Part shown: one piece after another, positions 1 to 11,172 of the stretch | Position numbering within the stretch: the stretch's first letter is position 1 | Layout of the letters: each line of letters starts with the position of its first letter | Program-made: the position numbers and the translations under genes | Notes under the pieces: model-generated | Told to the model about the DNA's origin: nothing | The model's input: only the letters and a program-made list of their open reading frames with translations | The model's database searches: none | Origin: Phymatolithon calcareum | Lineage: Eukaryota; Rhodophyta; Florideophyceae; Hapalidiales | Reading direction: 5' to 3' | Assembly (NCBI GenBank): GCA_977006965.1 | Contig: OZ345362.1 | Coordinates: 2,959,954-3,023,953, forward strand | Length of the DNA stretch: 64,000 nt

Positions 1-159
1 GTTCTCAAAAGGCTTGCTGAGAAACTGACCAAGGACATTAGGACCTGGAAGCTCGACAAACAGGCTGTCTTCCTCAACAGAACTTTTCTGAAAGTCAACT
101 GGATAATTGTTAGTAAGGACATTGGGCATTTGCTGATTCAGATGGGGGCGAAGAAATAG
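1..159 (+). CDS. Open 3' end of an unrecognised reading frame
   Basis: A frame is open from the first base of the window to a TAG at 157-159 and reads as 52 residues with a mixed charged and hydrophobic composition. It has no start in view, so it could be the end of a gene lying to the left or a chance frame. I recognise no domain. On such a short stretch the coding call is weak. Confidence 0.2.
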   Translation, partial: VLKRLAEKLTKDIRTWKLDKQAVFLNRTFLKVNWIIVSKDIGHLLIQMGAKK

Positions 160-754
160 CAATCGACAGATCGGATCAGAATATTCTTCAAGCTTTCATG
201 CTCGACAGGACGAAATGGGCGACAGATTCACTGCGAGAGACGGGAATATGCATCTTTTCTAAGAGGAGAATGCATCCTGTCGATAACTTGACGAATCGTC
301 CAAACTTAAGAAATGATTCTCTTTCTGCTTGTTCCATTTTCTGAAAAAGCTTCAGAATAAACTCATTCCATTTACCGTGGAGCAGTGAGCATATCCCACT
401 CGACAAAGCGTGCATGCCGGACAGACTTGACAGTGCTCTGGGGGTACTGACTTATACTTGGATCACGATTGATGCGAGCGCCGAGCAGCTACTTGCTGGT
501 TCTTGTTCCTTGCTCATGTGTGCCGTCAAGATTGTTGAATTTAACTGGCTGTCGAAGAAACCAATTACACGCCTCCTGACGAACCCTGGAAGGTAGCTGT
601 AGGACAAGCTCTGCGGATGCCCGTCCGTGTGTGCCGTGGTGGTGTCGACTGCTAGAGTGCACTTCTTGTACTTCGAGTCGAAGCCATCGCAAGCCTTCTC
701 TTCCAAATCACGTTAAGAGAGTTCCGCGTCTGGGCCATTGAAAGCAGAGCAGGC
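160..754. other. No gene recognised
   Basis: Only short overlapping frames occur on both strands, none with a domain I recognise. No repeat or hairpin of note was seen. Confidence 0.5.
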
Positions 755-1394
755 CTCCAAGATGATCGTCAACACTGACGATGTGCCACCTGGTAGTTGG
801 CACGGTACCAGCACTTAACGTGTGGTTCGATGAATATGTATCAAACTCCTTGTATTCTTGTAAAACCAAGATGGAAGAGCAGCCACGGAGTAGGGAATAA
901 TTATGCACACCTGCCCTTCTTAGGTCGGCTCATCATTACACTCTCAAACAGACGAAAAGTGTTCTACTACTATAATGATGATATAGGCAACTTCTATTAC
1001 AAAGTGTTTTACTGCTTCATTGACGATCTCGGCAATTTTTATTAGAAGTGTGGATATTCCACGTTTCCGGCTCACATGCGAAGAACGAACAACCTGGATA
1101 CATCATCACCGAACCGCACGTTAGGTGCTGGTACAGTGCCGACTAGCACCAGTCGGCACATCGTCAGTGTTGACGATGGTCATCTTCATCCTCACTGCCA
1201 ACGTCATCACTGACGATATGCCGACTGGTGCTAGTCAACACGGTAACAGAACATAGCGTGCGGTTCCATGATGATATATCAAAGTTGTTCGTTCTTCGAA
1301 CGCGGGCCGGAAACGTGGAATATCCACACTTCTAATAAAAATTGCCGAGATCGTCAATGAAGCAGTAAAACACTTTTCGTCTATTTGAGAATGA
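755..1394. mobile_element. Foldback (MITE-like) element with long inverted repeats
   Basis: The stretch from about 934 to 1178 is repeated in inverse orientation from 1394 back to about 1200. The arms are near identical for about 190 bp; both contain GAAAAGTGTT, a GATCTCGGCAATTTTTATTA stretch and GTGGATATTCCACG. The left arm carries an extra ~47 bp that partly duplicates its outer end (AAAGTGTT occurs twice, near 957 and 1006). Each arm holds a smaller hairpin around GCCGACTAGCACCAGTCGGC. A third, diverged partial copy of the inner arm lies at about 760-850. No transposase is encoded. This is the layout of a foldback or MITE element; its superfamily cannot be told. Confidence 0.75.
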
Positions 1395-2930
1395 AATGAA
1401 ATTCCATGTTCTACGTAAACTGCGCTCCCGGTTACACGAAATGTTACTCCATACGGTACTAACCCGTTCACGGGAAATGTATCTAAAGCCAGATAACCGC
1501 ATGGGTCTACAACAAGGAGAACCCAGCCGTAAGAATATACCCAGTTTAGCTGAGTCTATTAAGTTGCTCATGCACGTTTCCACTTACATCTGTCAGCATA
1601 TCGCTCCAAGTTATTTACGTTACATCAGGTTCACATGGCAATGCTATTGGCTCGCACCACACATGAAAACCCAACGCATTGCATATACGCACAGAATTAC
1701 TTCAACATACAATAAATGTAAATGGAACCTCCATTATTTCTAAATTCAGATGCACGGTACCCGTTCTGAACTTCGAATGTACGTACTGGCGAAAAAGACT
1801 GAACTTCTATATACGCCGCTCCTGTTCTCTCTCCGCAGCTCAGTGCTTTCTTCTTTCATAGATCCTGTCTTTTAAACGCAGTACTGCCTCTAGAATGTAC
1901 CACTTGCGAAAACAAATGAAGACAGAGAAATGCATGGAAGCTTGAAGAGCAAAAATCTAAGCCTTCTCAAGTGAGGAGTAAATACAAAACTACGTGGTTA
2001 GTACAAAAATGTTCATCTGACTCTTTCCTGTATATCACACATGGATCATACTACACTTTCCGGCCACTCAAGTGGATTGGTTTCCCTCGTAGTGGACGTC
2101 TCAGATGAATTTCGCCCGCACACCCAATGATGGTCTGTATAATCTGGCTCTCTGCAGTACACTGGGTCATGAAGTAGCCTCTTGCTGCGGAGGACTGGAA
2201 TAGTGCGTGACGATACATCCCAGCTCAATTTGCTCGCATCCATTTCTTGTGTGGACAATATCACAACAGGACCCACAAGAAATTCTGAAGAATATGTAGA
2301 TCCCGTAGCTTTTTCCGGAGTTACATTTGGACGTGAGCTACTTTACCTCAGGAAGGAAGCAGCGCCTCGTTGTAGAGGCGCTGTGGAGTTGCGTCTTGTT
2401 CAGATGGGGTTTGGACTTTGGCGTAGCATCGTTTGAGGTGGTCGTACGGATTTCTGTAGCGGGCCTTCTCGATTAATGCTACGATAGGAGTGGGGGAGCT
2501 CGGCTTCTGGCACCGATGCTTTAAGCAGTCTCTCTCGACCGAGGCGCCGGTCGATCTCTCGATCACATTCCGCTTCACATTGCAAACGAACAGCATCAAC
2601 GCGAATACGATATGTTAAGGGCTCGGTTTGTTCATGGCGACTGGGGCCCTCGTATTCAGTGGAGTGTGGATCAGGTGAGAATGATCGCCGTTGCTGAGTC
2701 TGTATTTTACACCGCGGTGATGCTATGTTTCGCAGTCTTCGTAACACTGCATCACTACGTTGTACACACATCTGATACCATTGGAAAGCTTAAATTCACG
2801 CCGCGTTTCAATGTTAGCCGGCAAGCTAACGAAACGTAGCCGTTCGCGTGACGAGACTCCGTGTAGAATATTCCATGCTAAATTGGTGGACGCAAGAAAA
2901 ACAGATTTCAGTACATAACACAAAGATAAG
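1395..2930. other. No gene recognised
   Basis: Several frames of 60-120 codons overlap on both strands (for example 1396-1743 plus, 2400-2771 minus), but none shows a domain, a convincing start context or repeated structure. I see no supported feature. Confidence 0.45.
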
Positions 2931-2966
2931 TTTCTTTATTTAAAAAAGTATTCTCTATTCTTACTG

Positions 2967-3029
2967 AATACACTAATACAGGTCGATTAATAAGGTTTAT
3001 TAACTACTTATTAATCGACGTGTATTGAA
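2967..3029. repeat. AT-rich stem-loop
   Basis: GTCGATTAATAAG near 2983-2995 pairs with CTTATTAATCGAC at 3007-3019 around a short AT loop, and the flanks (GAATACAC before, GTGTATTGAATC after) add an imperfect outer stem. It could be a small inverted-repeat element or a transcript end structure; nothing next to it tells which. Confidence 0.5.
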
Positions 3030-3039
3030 TCATATCATC

Positions 3040-4462
3040 AAATATTTTTCTTCGTAAGGGCTGCATTTGCTGTTATGGCAGTAGCTATCTTCTAACTCTT
3101 TTCTACTTAAGCAATGTAAAGTAAAGTAATTTAGCAAAAGCCGCACACAACAACAAGCACCATGGAGTGCCTAGTGACAGAGAAGGCGTCCCTCGGAATG
3201 AGGTTTCGTATATTTATTCCCAACCGGACATAGCCTTTTGAAGCGACACACTGACAAACTTGACGAAAAGAAACTTACCCCCAATCCGCAAACGTTACAA
3301 GCCGACTACGCAAGGGTTCAAGAGTTCTGGGCTCTCCGTAGGGCCATGATCGCCGGTATTCCTCTGAACTTTGTGCCGCTAAGCCTGCCTTCCCCGACGC
3401 CTTCCTCACCGATCGCTCAGCCCAAAAGTCCAAAAGATTGGTGCTTGGGTACACCGGCCGGCATATCTCTGCGAAACCAATTGCTTGCTTCGAGGAGGCA
3501 ACTATTAATTCGCTGCACGCTTCGCGCGGCAAAGTTGGTGCACTGGAGGCTGAGCGCGCGATGCGAGAAGCACCGAAACCGTTTCTAATCGTGCGACGGC
3601 TCGGTCTGTTACTGCGCGCGATGGGTTGTTATCAGACTCAATAATTCAAAGGATTATGATCTGCGAGCCGAAAAACAGAATAGTGAAAGGGGAGTATCAT
3701 TCCAAAGGCCGAGAAACGGGAAAAAAAGAGCAAATCCTCGGCGTCGTCGGGGCCGGTGCTGGAGAAGAAATCCATCTTCGTGCCACTAGTTCCGCGAAGA
3801 TGACTGGTTCTCGTCACAAGTCCGAAGCCGAACGCCTCCGCCACGCCCTCAAATTTTCCGGGTCAACGGACACGGACATGCCGGCGGTGGCGGGTGACAC
3901 GGAAAAAGAGTAATCAGTACTTGTGCTTGAGGCGTGTGACGCCTTCAGTCTTCAGCTCTGGCGCTCAGAGTTGCCTCGTTTTACAAAACGGGACACAAAT
4001 TACAGTCAATATGTAGAAGTCCTATTCGAGCCTCCGCGTCAAGATCGCAACGCCGTGGTGAAGAACCATCGTGCGTCTCTCGTACGCAACAGCCCGAACC
4101 TATGGAGCAAGGAAGAACTGCACCAGTTCGAGGAGATCGCCGAGAGACTACAGTCCCTGGACATGGACAGCGGTATTAATCGGTGGCCTCCCACGTACGT
4201 CACGGCGCGCAAAATACATCAAAAATCTGACAAAGGTGATGAAGTTTAAAATGGCAACTATACACGTTCCGCACTCGTCATGCTTCGCGTCCTAAAAGAA
4301 CTTTTTCACAGGGGATGCGGAAAACACAATAAGACTCAACCCGTTCTTTGATCCATTCGAATCTGTCTCATCAAATTACGCAGAAGACTTACAAAGAGCA
4401 ATATTAGTCACATGTAGTTTCGTCAAGAAAATTAAAAGAAGAAACAAAAAAGGAACGTAACA
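3040..4462 (+). other. Unrecognised short frames, possibly a decayed gene
   Basis: Two plus-strand frames, 3238-3588 and 3923-4249, have a protein-like composition. The second is rich in charged residues over about residues 30-108 and contains a segment like a charged helix (near 4090-4170). Neither begins with ATG and they lie in different frames, so together they may be a broken gene. I recognise no family. Confidence 0.25.
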
Positions 4463-4464
4463 AA

Positions 4465-5294
4465 ATTAATTTCATTCATTCGTTTCATTCAATTTCATTC
4501 AATTTCATTCATTTTCATTCATTTTCATTCATTTTCATTCATTTTCATTCATTTTCATTCATTTTCATTCATTTTCATTCATTTTCATTCATTTTCATTC
4601 ATTTTCATTCAATTTCATTCATTTTCATTCATTTTCATTCATTTTCATTCATTTTCATTCATTTTCATTCATTTTCATTCATTTTCATTCATTTTCATTC
4701 ATTTTCATTCATTTTCATTCATTTTCATTCATTTTCATTCATTTTCATTCATTTTCATTCATTTTCATTCATTTTCATTCATTTTCATTCATTTTCATTC
4801 ATTTTCATTCATTTTCATTCATTTTCATTCATTTTCATTCATTTTCATTCATTTTCATTCATTTTCATTCATTTTCATTCATTTTCATTCATTTTCATTC
4901 ATTTTCATTCATTTTCATTCATTTTCATTCATTTTCATTCATTTTCATTCATTTTCATTCATTTTCATTCATTTTCATTCATTTTCATTCATTTTCATTC
5001 ATTTTCATTCATTTTCATTCATTTTCATTCATTTTCATTCATTTTCATTCATTTTCATTCATTTTCATTCATTTTCATTCATTTTCATTCATTTTCATTC
5101 ATTTTCATTCATTTTCATTCATTTTCATTCATTTTCATTCATTTTCATTCATTTTCATTCATTTTCATTCATTTTCATTCATTTTCATTCATTTTCATTC
5201 ATTTTCATTCATTTTCATTCATTTTCATTCATTTTCATTCATTTTCATTCATTTTCATTCATTTTCATTCATTTTCATTCATTTTCATTCATTT
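4465..5294. repeat. 10-bp minisatellite, unit ATTTTCATTC
   Basis: About 80 head-to-tail copies of ATTTTCATTC run almost without change for 0.8 kb. Only the first few units and one near 4610 vary (AATTTCATTC). The purity suggests recent expansion. The array ends right at an open reading frame that starts at about 5293. Confidence 0.97.
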
Positions 5295-5829
5295 GTCAGA
5301 ATGGAGGAATTGGTGTCCTGATACTGCTACTTATCTTCCGGAGCTTTTCACTGCTCAAAGGACCAGATCGAAATCTGACTTGAACACATTCGTAAATGGT
5401 ATTTTATTCGTAGGTCAAGTACAATTGTTTTTCTCGTTTGGATCGCGTCTACCGCCGTTCGAAATGCGGAAGAGGATTGAACTCACCATCTTTGTGAAAT
5501 TGATATTGAAGACAGGACGACTGCAAGCGAGTCTTGCTTGTCGAGAGTACGCAGAACATGGCATCGGGCGCGTTGTTCGGGCGAACCCAAACAAGAGATC
5601 TCTAGCGCGCAATTGGATTTCGCAGGGATTTAATCGGTTCTTTACCGCTCCATTTGGGCACGCGGTGCTGCGTAATGCACAATTGCAGAATATAGGAAGC
5701 AGAACTCTCAACGCGGAGAAATTCGCCAACGACGAGCTCGGTCTCGACCACTACCAGCCGGACGAGGAATCCAAAACTCCTTCCAGAACCAAGTATTCAT
5801 ATCTAAGCCCGAGACAGATTTTGCAGTAG
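5293..5829 (+). CDS. Unrecognised frame next to the minisatellite
   Basis: The frame is open for 178 codons from the end of the minisatellite to TAG at 5827-5829. The first codon of the open stretch is TTG; the first in-frame ATG is at 5464, leaving about 121 residues. The protein is basic in the middle and ends with an acidic, polar tail. It lies just upstream of the methyltransferase-like relic and could be the front part of the same decayed gene, since the frame changes after its stop. I do not recognise its family. Confidence 0.3.
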   Translation: MSEWRNWCPDTATYLPELFTAQRTRSKSDLNTFVNGILFVGQVQLFFSFGSRLPPFEMRKRIELTIFVKLILKTGRLQASLACREYAEHGIGRVVRANPNKRSLARNWISQGFNRFFTAPFGHAVLRNAQLQNIGSRTLNAEKFANDELGLDHYQPDEESKTPSRTKYSYLSPRQILQ

Positions 5830-5885
5830 TTCCATTCAAGAGTACTGCGCTCTTGCGCATCGCTCCATACGAGATCTTTTAAAGA

Positions 5886-6976
5886 TTGCCGCTCAGACCG
5901 ATACTGAAGTTAACAAGCCTTTTCACTGCGGACTTCTTGATGTATTCGATCGAACCACAGACATGCACAAGCCGCTTTGCGCATTTTGTGGACCTTTTTA
6001 GTGGTACTTTCACAACAGCAGCTGCAGCCTTCTCTCTGCCCCAGCATCGTCTTTTCGTAGGCTGTGATTTGGATCCACTTTGTGTGCAAATGGCACACAG
6101 CGGATCCAGGACCTCTTCGCAACTATGGTGCAGAACGAAACACACCGCACGTCTGAAATGGATATTGCTGTACCTGAAACCATTTTGAGACACGCGATGT
6201 TGTTCTACGCCCACGTTACCTCGAAAGCCGGTGCAGAAATGAAGATTTTTTCAGAGGTTTCTGCTTGGAGTCCTCCTCCAGTCATGCCTCCGGTGCAGAT
6301 TCTACCCTGTGGCGTTGCCAGCGATATCGCCGTCAAGTTGCAGCAGACATGCGAACCCTCGCAGCTCTTCAGTCGCAGGTACAAGAACGTGATTGAAAAG
6401 ATGTACAGCACCGTGGAATTGAGACCGTCATCTTCCTGGCCAGCTGTTATGTCGTTATATCTGGGAGAGTTAGACATATATGATCTCCTAATTGCCGACG
6501 CAATGTGGAATAAAGTCATCATAGACCACACAGAGTCGGAGAAGCTCATCCGGTCGTACACTACCTTTTTACCGAACGCGACAATTGGCACCATCAACGG
6601 GAGTTTCGTGAATCGCGACCTCGGCGACAAAATTGGGCGGAACAAGACAAAGATGTATGGGTCCAGTATTTATGCGACGACACGAAGCGACTTCCGAGAC
6701 AATGGTCTTCTACTCATGCGTCGGGAAAAGAACAAGGTCTCCGACCACGACATCTATCTCGTGCCCGCTCCCCTCTCTTCTCTCGGCCTTGCTCTCCTCC
6801 GAGCAGCCTGCGATGAGGAATTTAACGCGAAGATCGTTAACGCGTTAAAAAACAAAAAGCTCGACAACAAACAAAGTCTTATTCAGCCGGACCTTCTGAG
6901 TGTTGTCACGACCAAATGCATATCTCGCTTCGATCCCATCTACATTGACTGCTCAGGGGTTCTCTTTCCCAACTAA
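5886..6976 (+). pseudogene. DNA-methyltransferase-like relic in two frames
   Basis: The first frame (5886-6188) contains DLFSGTFTTAAAAF at about 5991-6032 followed by VGCDLDPLCVQMA near 6057-6095. This resembles the SAM-binding motif I of amino DNA methyltransferases (D.F.GSGTT.AA, then a G.(D/E).DP step), although the second glycine of the loop is replaced by Phe. The reading then shifts to a second frame, open to 6976, whose first ATG is at 6125. In that frame YDLLIADAMWN (about 6482-6514) looks like a damaged version of the catalytic DPPW/DPPY region. The family assignment rests on these short motifs only. The frame change and lost motif residues argue for a pseudogene. The ParB-like gene follows 1.4 kb downstream in the same orientation. 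Confidence 0.4.
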
Positions 6977-7149
6977 ATCGTAGTTCTCTCTTCTCTATGC
7001 ATGGTATCATGATCGCTATTGGTGACGTAAAAGAAATACCACTTGTTCTCCAGCTCGTACAGTACATCCGGGTAAAGTTCTAGTAGAGGTGACGACCCTT
7101 GAATGTTGAATGCACTAAGTTCAAATCCTTGCAGGGCAGCACAAACATT
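6977..7149. other. Spacer without recognised gene
   Basis: Non-coding spacer between the methyltransferase-like relic and a long hairpin. Confidence 0.4.
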
Positions 7150-7256
7150 GTTATGATAACCCTTGCTCAGCAGCGGACGAAGTTGCTAACCTGCATAAAT
7201 TCGGAATTTATGCAGCTTGGCAACTTCTTCCGCTGCTGACCGAGGGTTATCATAAC
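7150..7256. repeat. ~107-bp near-perfect hairpin (copy 1)
   Basis: GTTATGATAACCC at 7150-7162 pairs with GGGTTATCATAAC at 7244-7256. Inside, GCAGCGGACGAAGTTGC and CTGCATAAATTC pair with their complements up to a centre near 7203. A diverged copy with the same order of blocks lies at 10996-11099. The outer GTTATGATAACC motif also occurs alone near 8063-8085 and 59629-59640. This is a small palindromic mobile element or a terminal structure of a larger one. Confidence 0.85.
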
Positions 7257-8326
7257 GAATTTTGGTGTGAACGGGTAACTATGAAGGAGGTACAACAGAG
7301 CTAGGGTTGTTGGAAGATGTAGGACAAGGGTCGGGGCCATTGAGATACTGCTTATTAAATTTAATGCAACATTCAATCAGGCTACTTTTCGAACTGAAAC
7401 TGTGGAAGAAGTAAGGTTTCACATAGCCGGGCGATGAATTCCGACGAGTAACGACAACGGAAGGTTCGTACATCAGGGCTTGGCTCTATGTTTGTCTCTA
7501 CGGCCTTAAATATAACTGTTTTAGGATGAAAGAACGTCGATTGGATCGTCAAGCGCTACTTGGTGTCTGGCAAACCGCAGAGTCCAACTTTGGCGACCTC
7601 CTAAATCTCGACCATCAGTCACACTCCGAGGAAATAGTTCAGAACGGAAGAAGCTTAAGCACTATGCATGAGACTGCGGCAATATCTGCCAATTCGGAAG
7701 CTCTAGTTCATGAAGGAGATGTGTGATGGGGCGCACACGGAGGCAGCAATGATGACGGGGGAGAGGCAATATACTGGACAATGATATTTTGTTTTTGGAA
7801 AAGCGTTCGTGAACTGAAAAGAAATGCATGCAGTAATGATAGAAGGAAACTTAATTGTGAGGAAGTGCGGGATTATGAAGTTGGTTATGCGAGGAGATAG
7901 CATTGAATCTATAAATGATTTGGAGAGAAAAAGTCTGAGGCGTCGGAGAAGAGATAAGTGTCGAGATAAACAGAGAAGGAGGTACGAGCAGAGAAATGCA
8001 GAGGCAAGACGTCAAGGATTGAAAACGTATTGGAGAACATAATTTTTTGGACGGGCATGATTGTTATGATAACCTATTGTGGGCTGGTTATTTGTGGTTT
8101 TCATGGGTATCATATGAGCCACCCATTGATCCAATGAGTTTGTGCCCTGATTATTGGACCGTCGCATTTTTAATGTGGACTGCTTCCACGATACTGGTTT
8201 TTGGCAACAAAGCTTTGTCGCCGGTTTTGCCGAACGAAAATGTTCAGCTATATAAGTGCTGTACGCTCTGCTGTTGCTAGCGAGTCTGCTATCCAGTTGA
8301 TACGCAAACAATTGTGATTGCAACAG
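7257..8326. other. No gene recognised; lone copy of the hairpin end motif
   Basis: Several 60-80 codon frames overlap, none recognisable. GGACGGGCATGATTGTTATG near 8049-8068 matches the sequence in front of the second hairpin (GGACGGGCATGATGATTGTG near 10979), so a rearranged end of the same unit lies here. Confidence 0.4.
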
Positions 8327-10462
8327 ATGGCGGTGTTGGCGGATAGAGCGCCGCTGGAAATGTTCTTCGAGAAAGACGCGTCACTGATTACGATGTCCAC
8401 ATCGTGCCTGTGGACATGACGAAGAGGAAGCTCATGGATTCTGCATTGCGCAAGGTGAACACCGGAGCGGCGGAGGATATGTTCAAGGACATCTTTTTGA
8501 ACAAAGAGTATGGACAGACGGAGAGCAAAATCTCCATCCTGTTGATTGATGTGGCTGGTTCGACAGCGGTGGAGGAGGCTGTCAAGGAGCACGGAAAAGA
8601 GGTCAACTCATCTGTGGAGAAGCACTTTCCTCACGCTTCTGCTGTAGTCGTGGAGGGTCAGCATCGCCGCCATGTTCTGCTGTTGGAAGACGTACTGGAG
8701 GTGAATGTCGCTGTGGTGCACGCGAAGCTGTACACGCGCAAAGACGGATCAGGCATGAGTGCGATGGAATGTCTTTGGCTTTGGTATGAGCTGAACCAGA
8801 CGGCGGCGCTGGTGCGGGCGATGAGTCCAGCCGATTTCGTTCACACCGGGCTGTCGTTTGTGTCGGCGTTTGTCAATGCCGATCACGCGGGAGACGCAAG
8901 GACTTTGGGGCTTCTGAATCATTTCAGAACTAGAAATTTCAAAGCTCGCGCGGGCGCGGTGCGGAAACTTTTCACCGAGAACAGAGTCCTCCCGCATGGC
9001 AAGTCGCGGATGGCTCAGTACGCGAACATCGTTGCCGGTCAACTGCCCTTCCCTGAGGTGTACGACACTTTGGCAGTTTCATTGCAGGCGAGGGGAGCAG
9101 GAGCGGAATTTTCGAAACGTGCTCCGGCGATTTCGAAATTCCAGCCCGCACATATCTGGGATAATGTGGACTCTCCGAATGTACTCAAGTTCCGTCTTGA
9201 AGCCCTGTACGGATGGTACTTCGGGAGGCCGGTGTCGAGGACAGGAGGAAAGCTTGCGCCAATGCCAGAGCACGACTTGCCGAAGTTTTTGCAATCAGTG
9301 GACAGCCTGTACACATTGTTCGCAGAGAAGGTACAGACTTGGAACATGGATATCCGCAACGTTTTCAAGATGGAGATCATGGAAGGGGACTGGAAAAATG
9401 ACGGGGAGTTCTTGGTGGGCCAGTGCCGTAGCTGGAAGAAAGACAAGCCCGAAAATTGGATAGGGTTTCAAGAATACTCGAAAAGAACCCTGTTGGTGAG
9501 AACTCCTTTGTTGAGCGAAGCAGACAAAGACGAGTCGCGTCGCAGGGTCAGCCATACTGCAGGAGAACCGGCGCAGTCAGCAGGCGATGCTCCGCGGCCT
9601 TCAAAAGGCGAGACGGACTGAGGCGACCCTCCCGGGACAAAGAGGACATTTTTGCAGCGCGTTCCAAGCGGCGCAAGGTGGTCTCCAACGCGGATACGGA
9701 CAAGGAGGAAACTGAAGAGCATAGCAGGCCGGATCCGTCTGCTTCGAGCGCGGAACCGTCTGGGTAGAGTCACCGGACTGGAAGCGCGGAATCGTCTGGG
9801 TCGAGTCACCGGTCTGGCAGCGCGGAATCGTCTAGGTCGAGTCACCGGTCTAGCAGCGCGGAATCGTCCGCGTTGAGTGAACAGACTGGCAGCGCGGGTC
9901 AGTCCGTTTCGAGTCACCAGTCGTCTCTGCAGGTCGATTCGTTTGTTTCTCTTCCCCCGGCCCCTGGAGAAGCAGGCACGGACATTGTGCGCGGGGCCGT
10001 TCCTCATCGAATGCCGTGGCGTCTCCCCCGCGGCCTCCATCGCCAAGCAGTGCTCCGGGCGGGGGATCAAATGTTGCGAATGTTGTGGAAGACGAAACAG
10101 TTGGTGACTATTCCGAAGACGATCTCCTGCAACACTTTGAGCACGAGGGCGGTCCTGCCGGCAAGTTATCCGTGCAACTGGAAACACTTCCGGATACGGA
10201 GGGGTCTACGGTGACGCGAAATGATTTCGTGGAGCTGAAGATGGCCACGCGGCACTGGGAAGAATTTTTAGCATTCGACCTCCGGAAGAGCCAGCAAGTC
10301 CCCGACTTATACACGAATGGATTTGAGGTGGTTGAAACGACAGGAGATATAGTCAAGTACATGGCCCCGACAGATCGCACTGGATACCATTGCAGAATCT
10401 GTCTGTTTCACAACGAGTTGAAGAGGATTTGGATGCAGGAGGTTCCAGAGTACCGCAAATGA
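8327..10462 (+). pseudogene. ParB-like ('GQHR') protein gene, broken in several places
   Basis: The longest piece is open from 8344 to TGA at 9619-9621; its first ATG is at 8416 (about 401 residues). An ATG at 8327 in another frame reads MAVLADRAPLEMFF and joins by one frame step to DYDVHIVPVD, so the original start was probably 8327. VVVEGQHRRHVLLLED (about residues 77-92 from 8416), then a V-A-V stretch and WYELNQ about 40 residues on, resemble the GxHR and LN(Q) segments of ParB/sulfiredoxin-fold domains. Downstream the frame shifts near 9600 to a Ser-rich repeat region and again near 10000 to a piece ending at 10462 with a CRIC motif. The match is by eye only. A methyltransferase-like relic lies upstream, and phages often pair these two domains. 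Confidence 0.4.
9757..9890 (+). repeat. 36-bp in-frame repeat in the ParB-like gene, with a nonsense change
   Basis: AGTCACCGG recurs at 9768, 9804 and 9840, a period of 36 bp or 12 codons. In the frame that continues the gene it codes a Ser/His/Arg/Gly-rich unit (SHRSGSAESS). The first unit has TAG at 9765-9767 where the next units have TCG (9801, 9837), a single-base loss of Ser. This shows that the repeat was translated in this frame before the gene died. Confidence 0.75.
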
Positions 10463-11172
10463 ACATGGCATTCGCTAATCGAAGATAGCATGCCGACAAA
10501 GTATCCTCTCCCAACGTACGGCGTCAGAGCCCTGGAAAGGGCTCCTCATAACTGAGCGAGGAGGTTTGATCTACCTGGATACCCGAACCTTGGACAGCTT
10601 GAGAACTGGGAAAAGCTGACCAGTCGAATGCCGATGATCAAGGACGAGGGTGGACGACAGCTTGCAGTCGTAGACAAGTTTATGTGGCTCCGCAGTCTCG
10701 GGGTGCGGCCACCGCACCGCTCGTTCTTCTGTCTAGCAGCAGATGGCTCGGAGAGGGCGCACGAGGACACGTACCTCCACGCACACTTCCGACTGAACCG
10801 CACCCAGTATTGAGACCGGAGGATAGAATGGCACAGGGGCGTGCTAAGGGCTCGTTCAGGGCTAACCGCGCAGAGATGAACGAAGCTGGGTTCTTCTGCG
10901 AGCTCACAAAGTTTCTCCCCGATATGTCGAAGGCTGGTCGCAAGGGAGTGGAGAATATGTTGGAGAAGTTTATTCGTTTGGACGGGCATGATGATTGTGA
11001 TAACCCTTTTCCGGCAGCGGACGAAGTTGCCAAGCTGCATAAATTCGGATTTTATGCAGCTTGGCAACTTCGTCGGCTGCTGATCTGCGCTTATCATAAG
11101 AACTTCGTCCAATATTTCTTTTTGCTTGTACATATTTGTGGTCGTCCACAATCTGTCATTTCGGAATCGTAA
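10463..11172 (+). other. Unrecognised frames ending in the second hairpin
   Basis: A plus-strand frame with an ATG at 10828 runs to 11172 (about 114 residues) and starts in a stretch that looks protein-coding (charged helix-like residues up to about 10980). Its last 60 residues are coded by the hairpin at 10996-11099, so the end was overwritten by insertion of the palindrome. The stretch 10490-10810 may be more of the ParB-like unit. I recognise no family. Confidence 0.3.
10996..11099. repeat. ~104-bp hairpin (copy 2)
   Basis: GCAGCGGACGAAGTTGCC and AAGCTGCATAAA on the left pair with their complements on the right around ATTCGGATT. The arms fit copy 1 at 7150-7256 block by block but differ in the outer ten bases (GTGATAACCC versus CTTATCATAAG). 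The nearly perfect fold would also look like a small-RNA precursor if transcribed. Confidence 0.8.

Noticed and set aside
5886-10462. Bacterial or phage DNA contamination because of ParB- and methyltransferase-like motifs
   Set aside because: The genes are decayed, lie among eukaryotic transposon relics, and share hairpins with other parts of the window.
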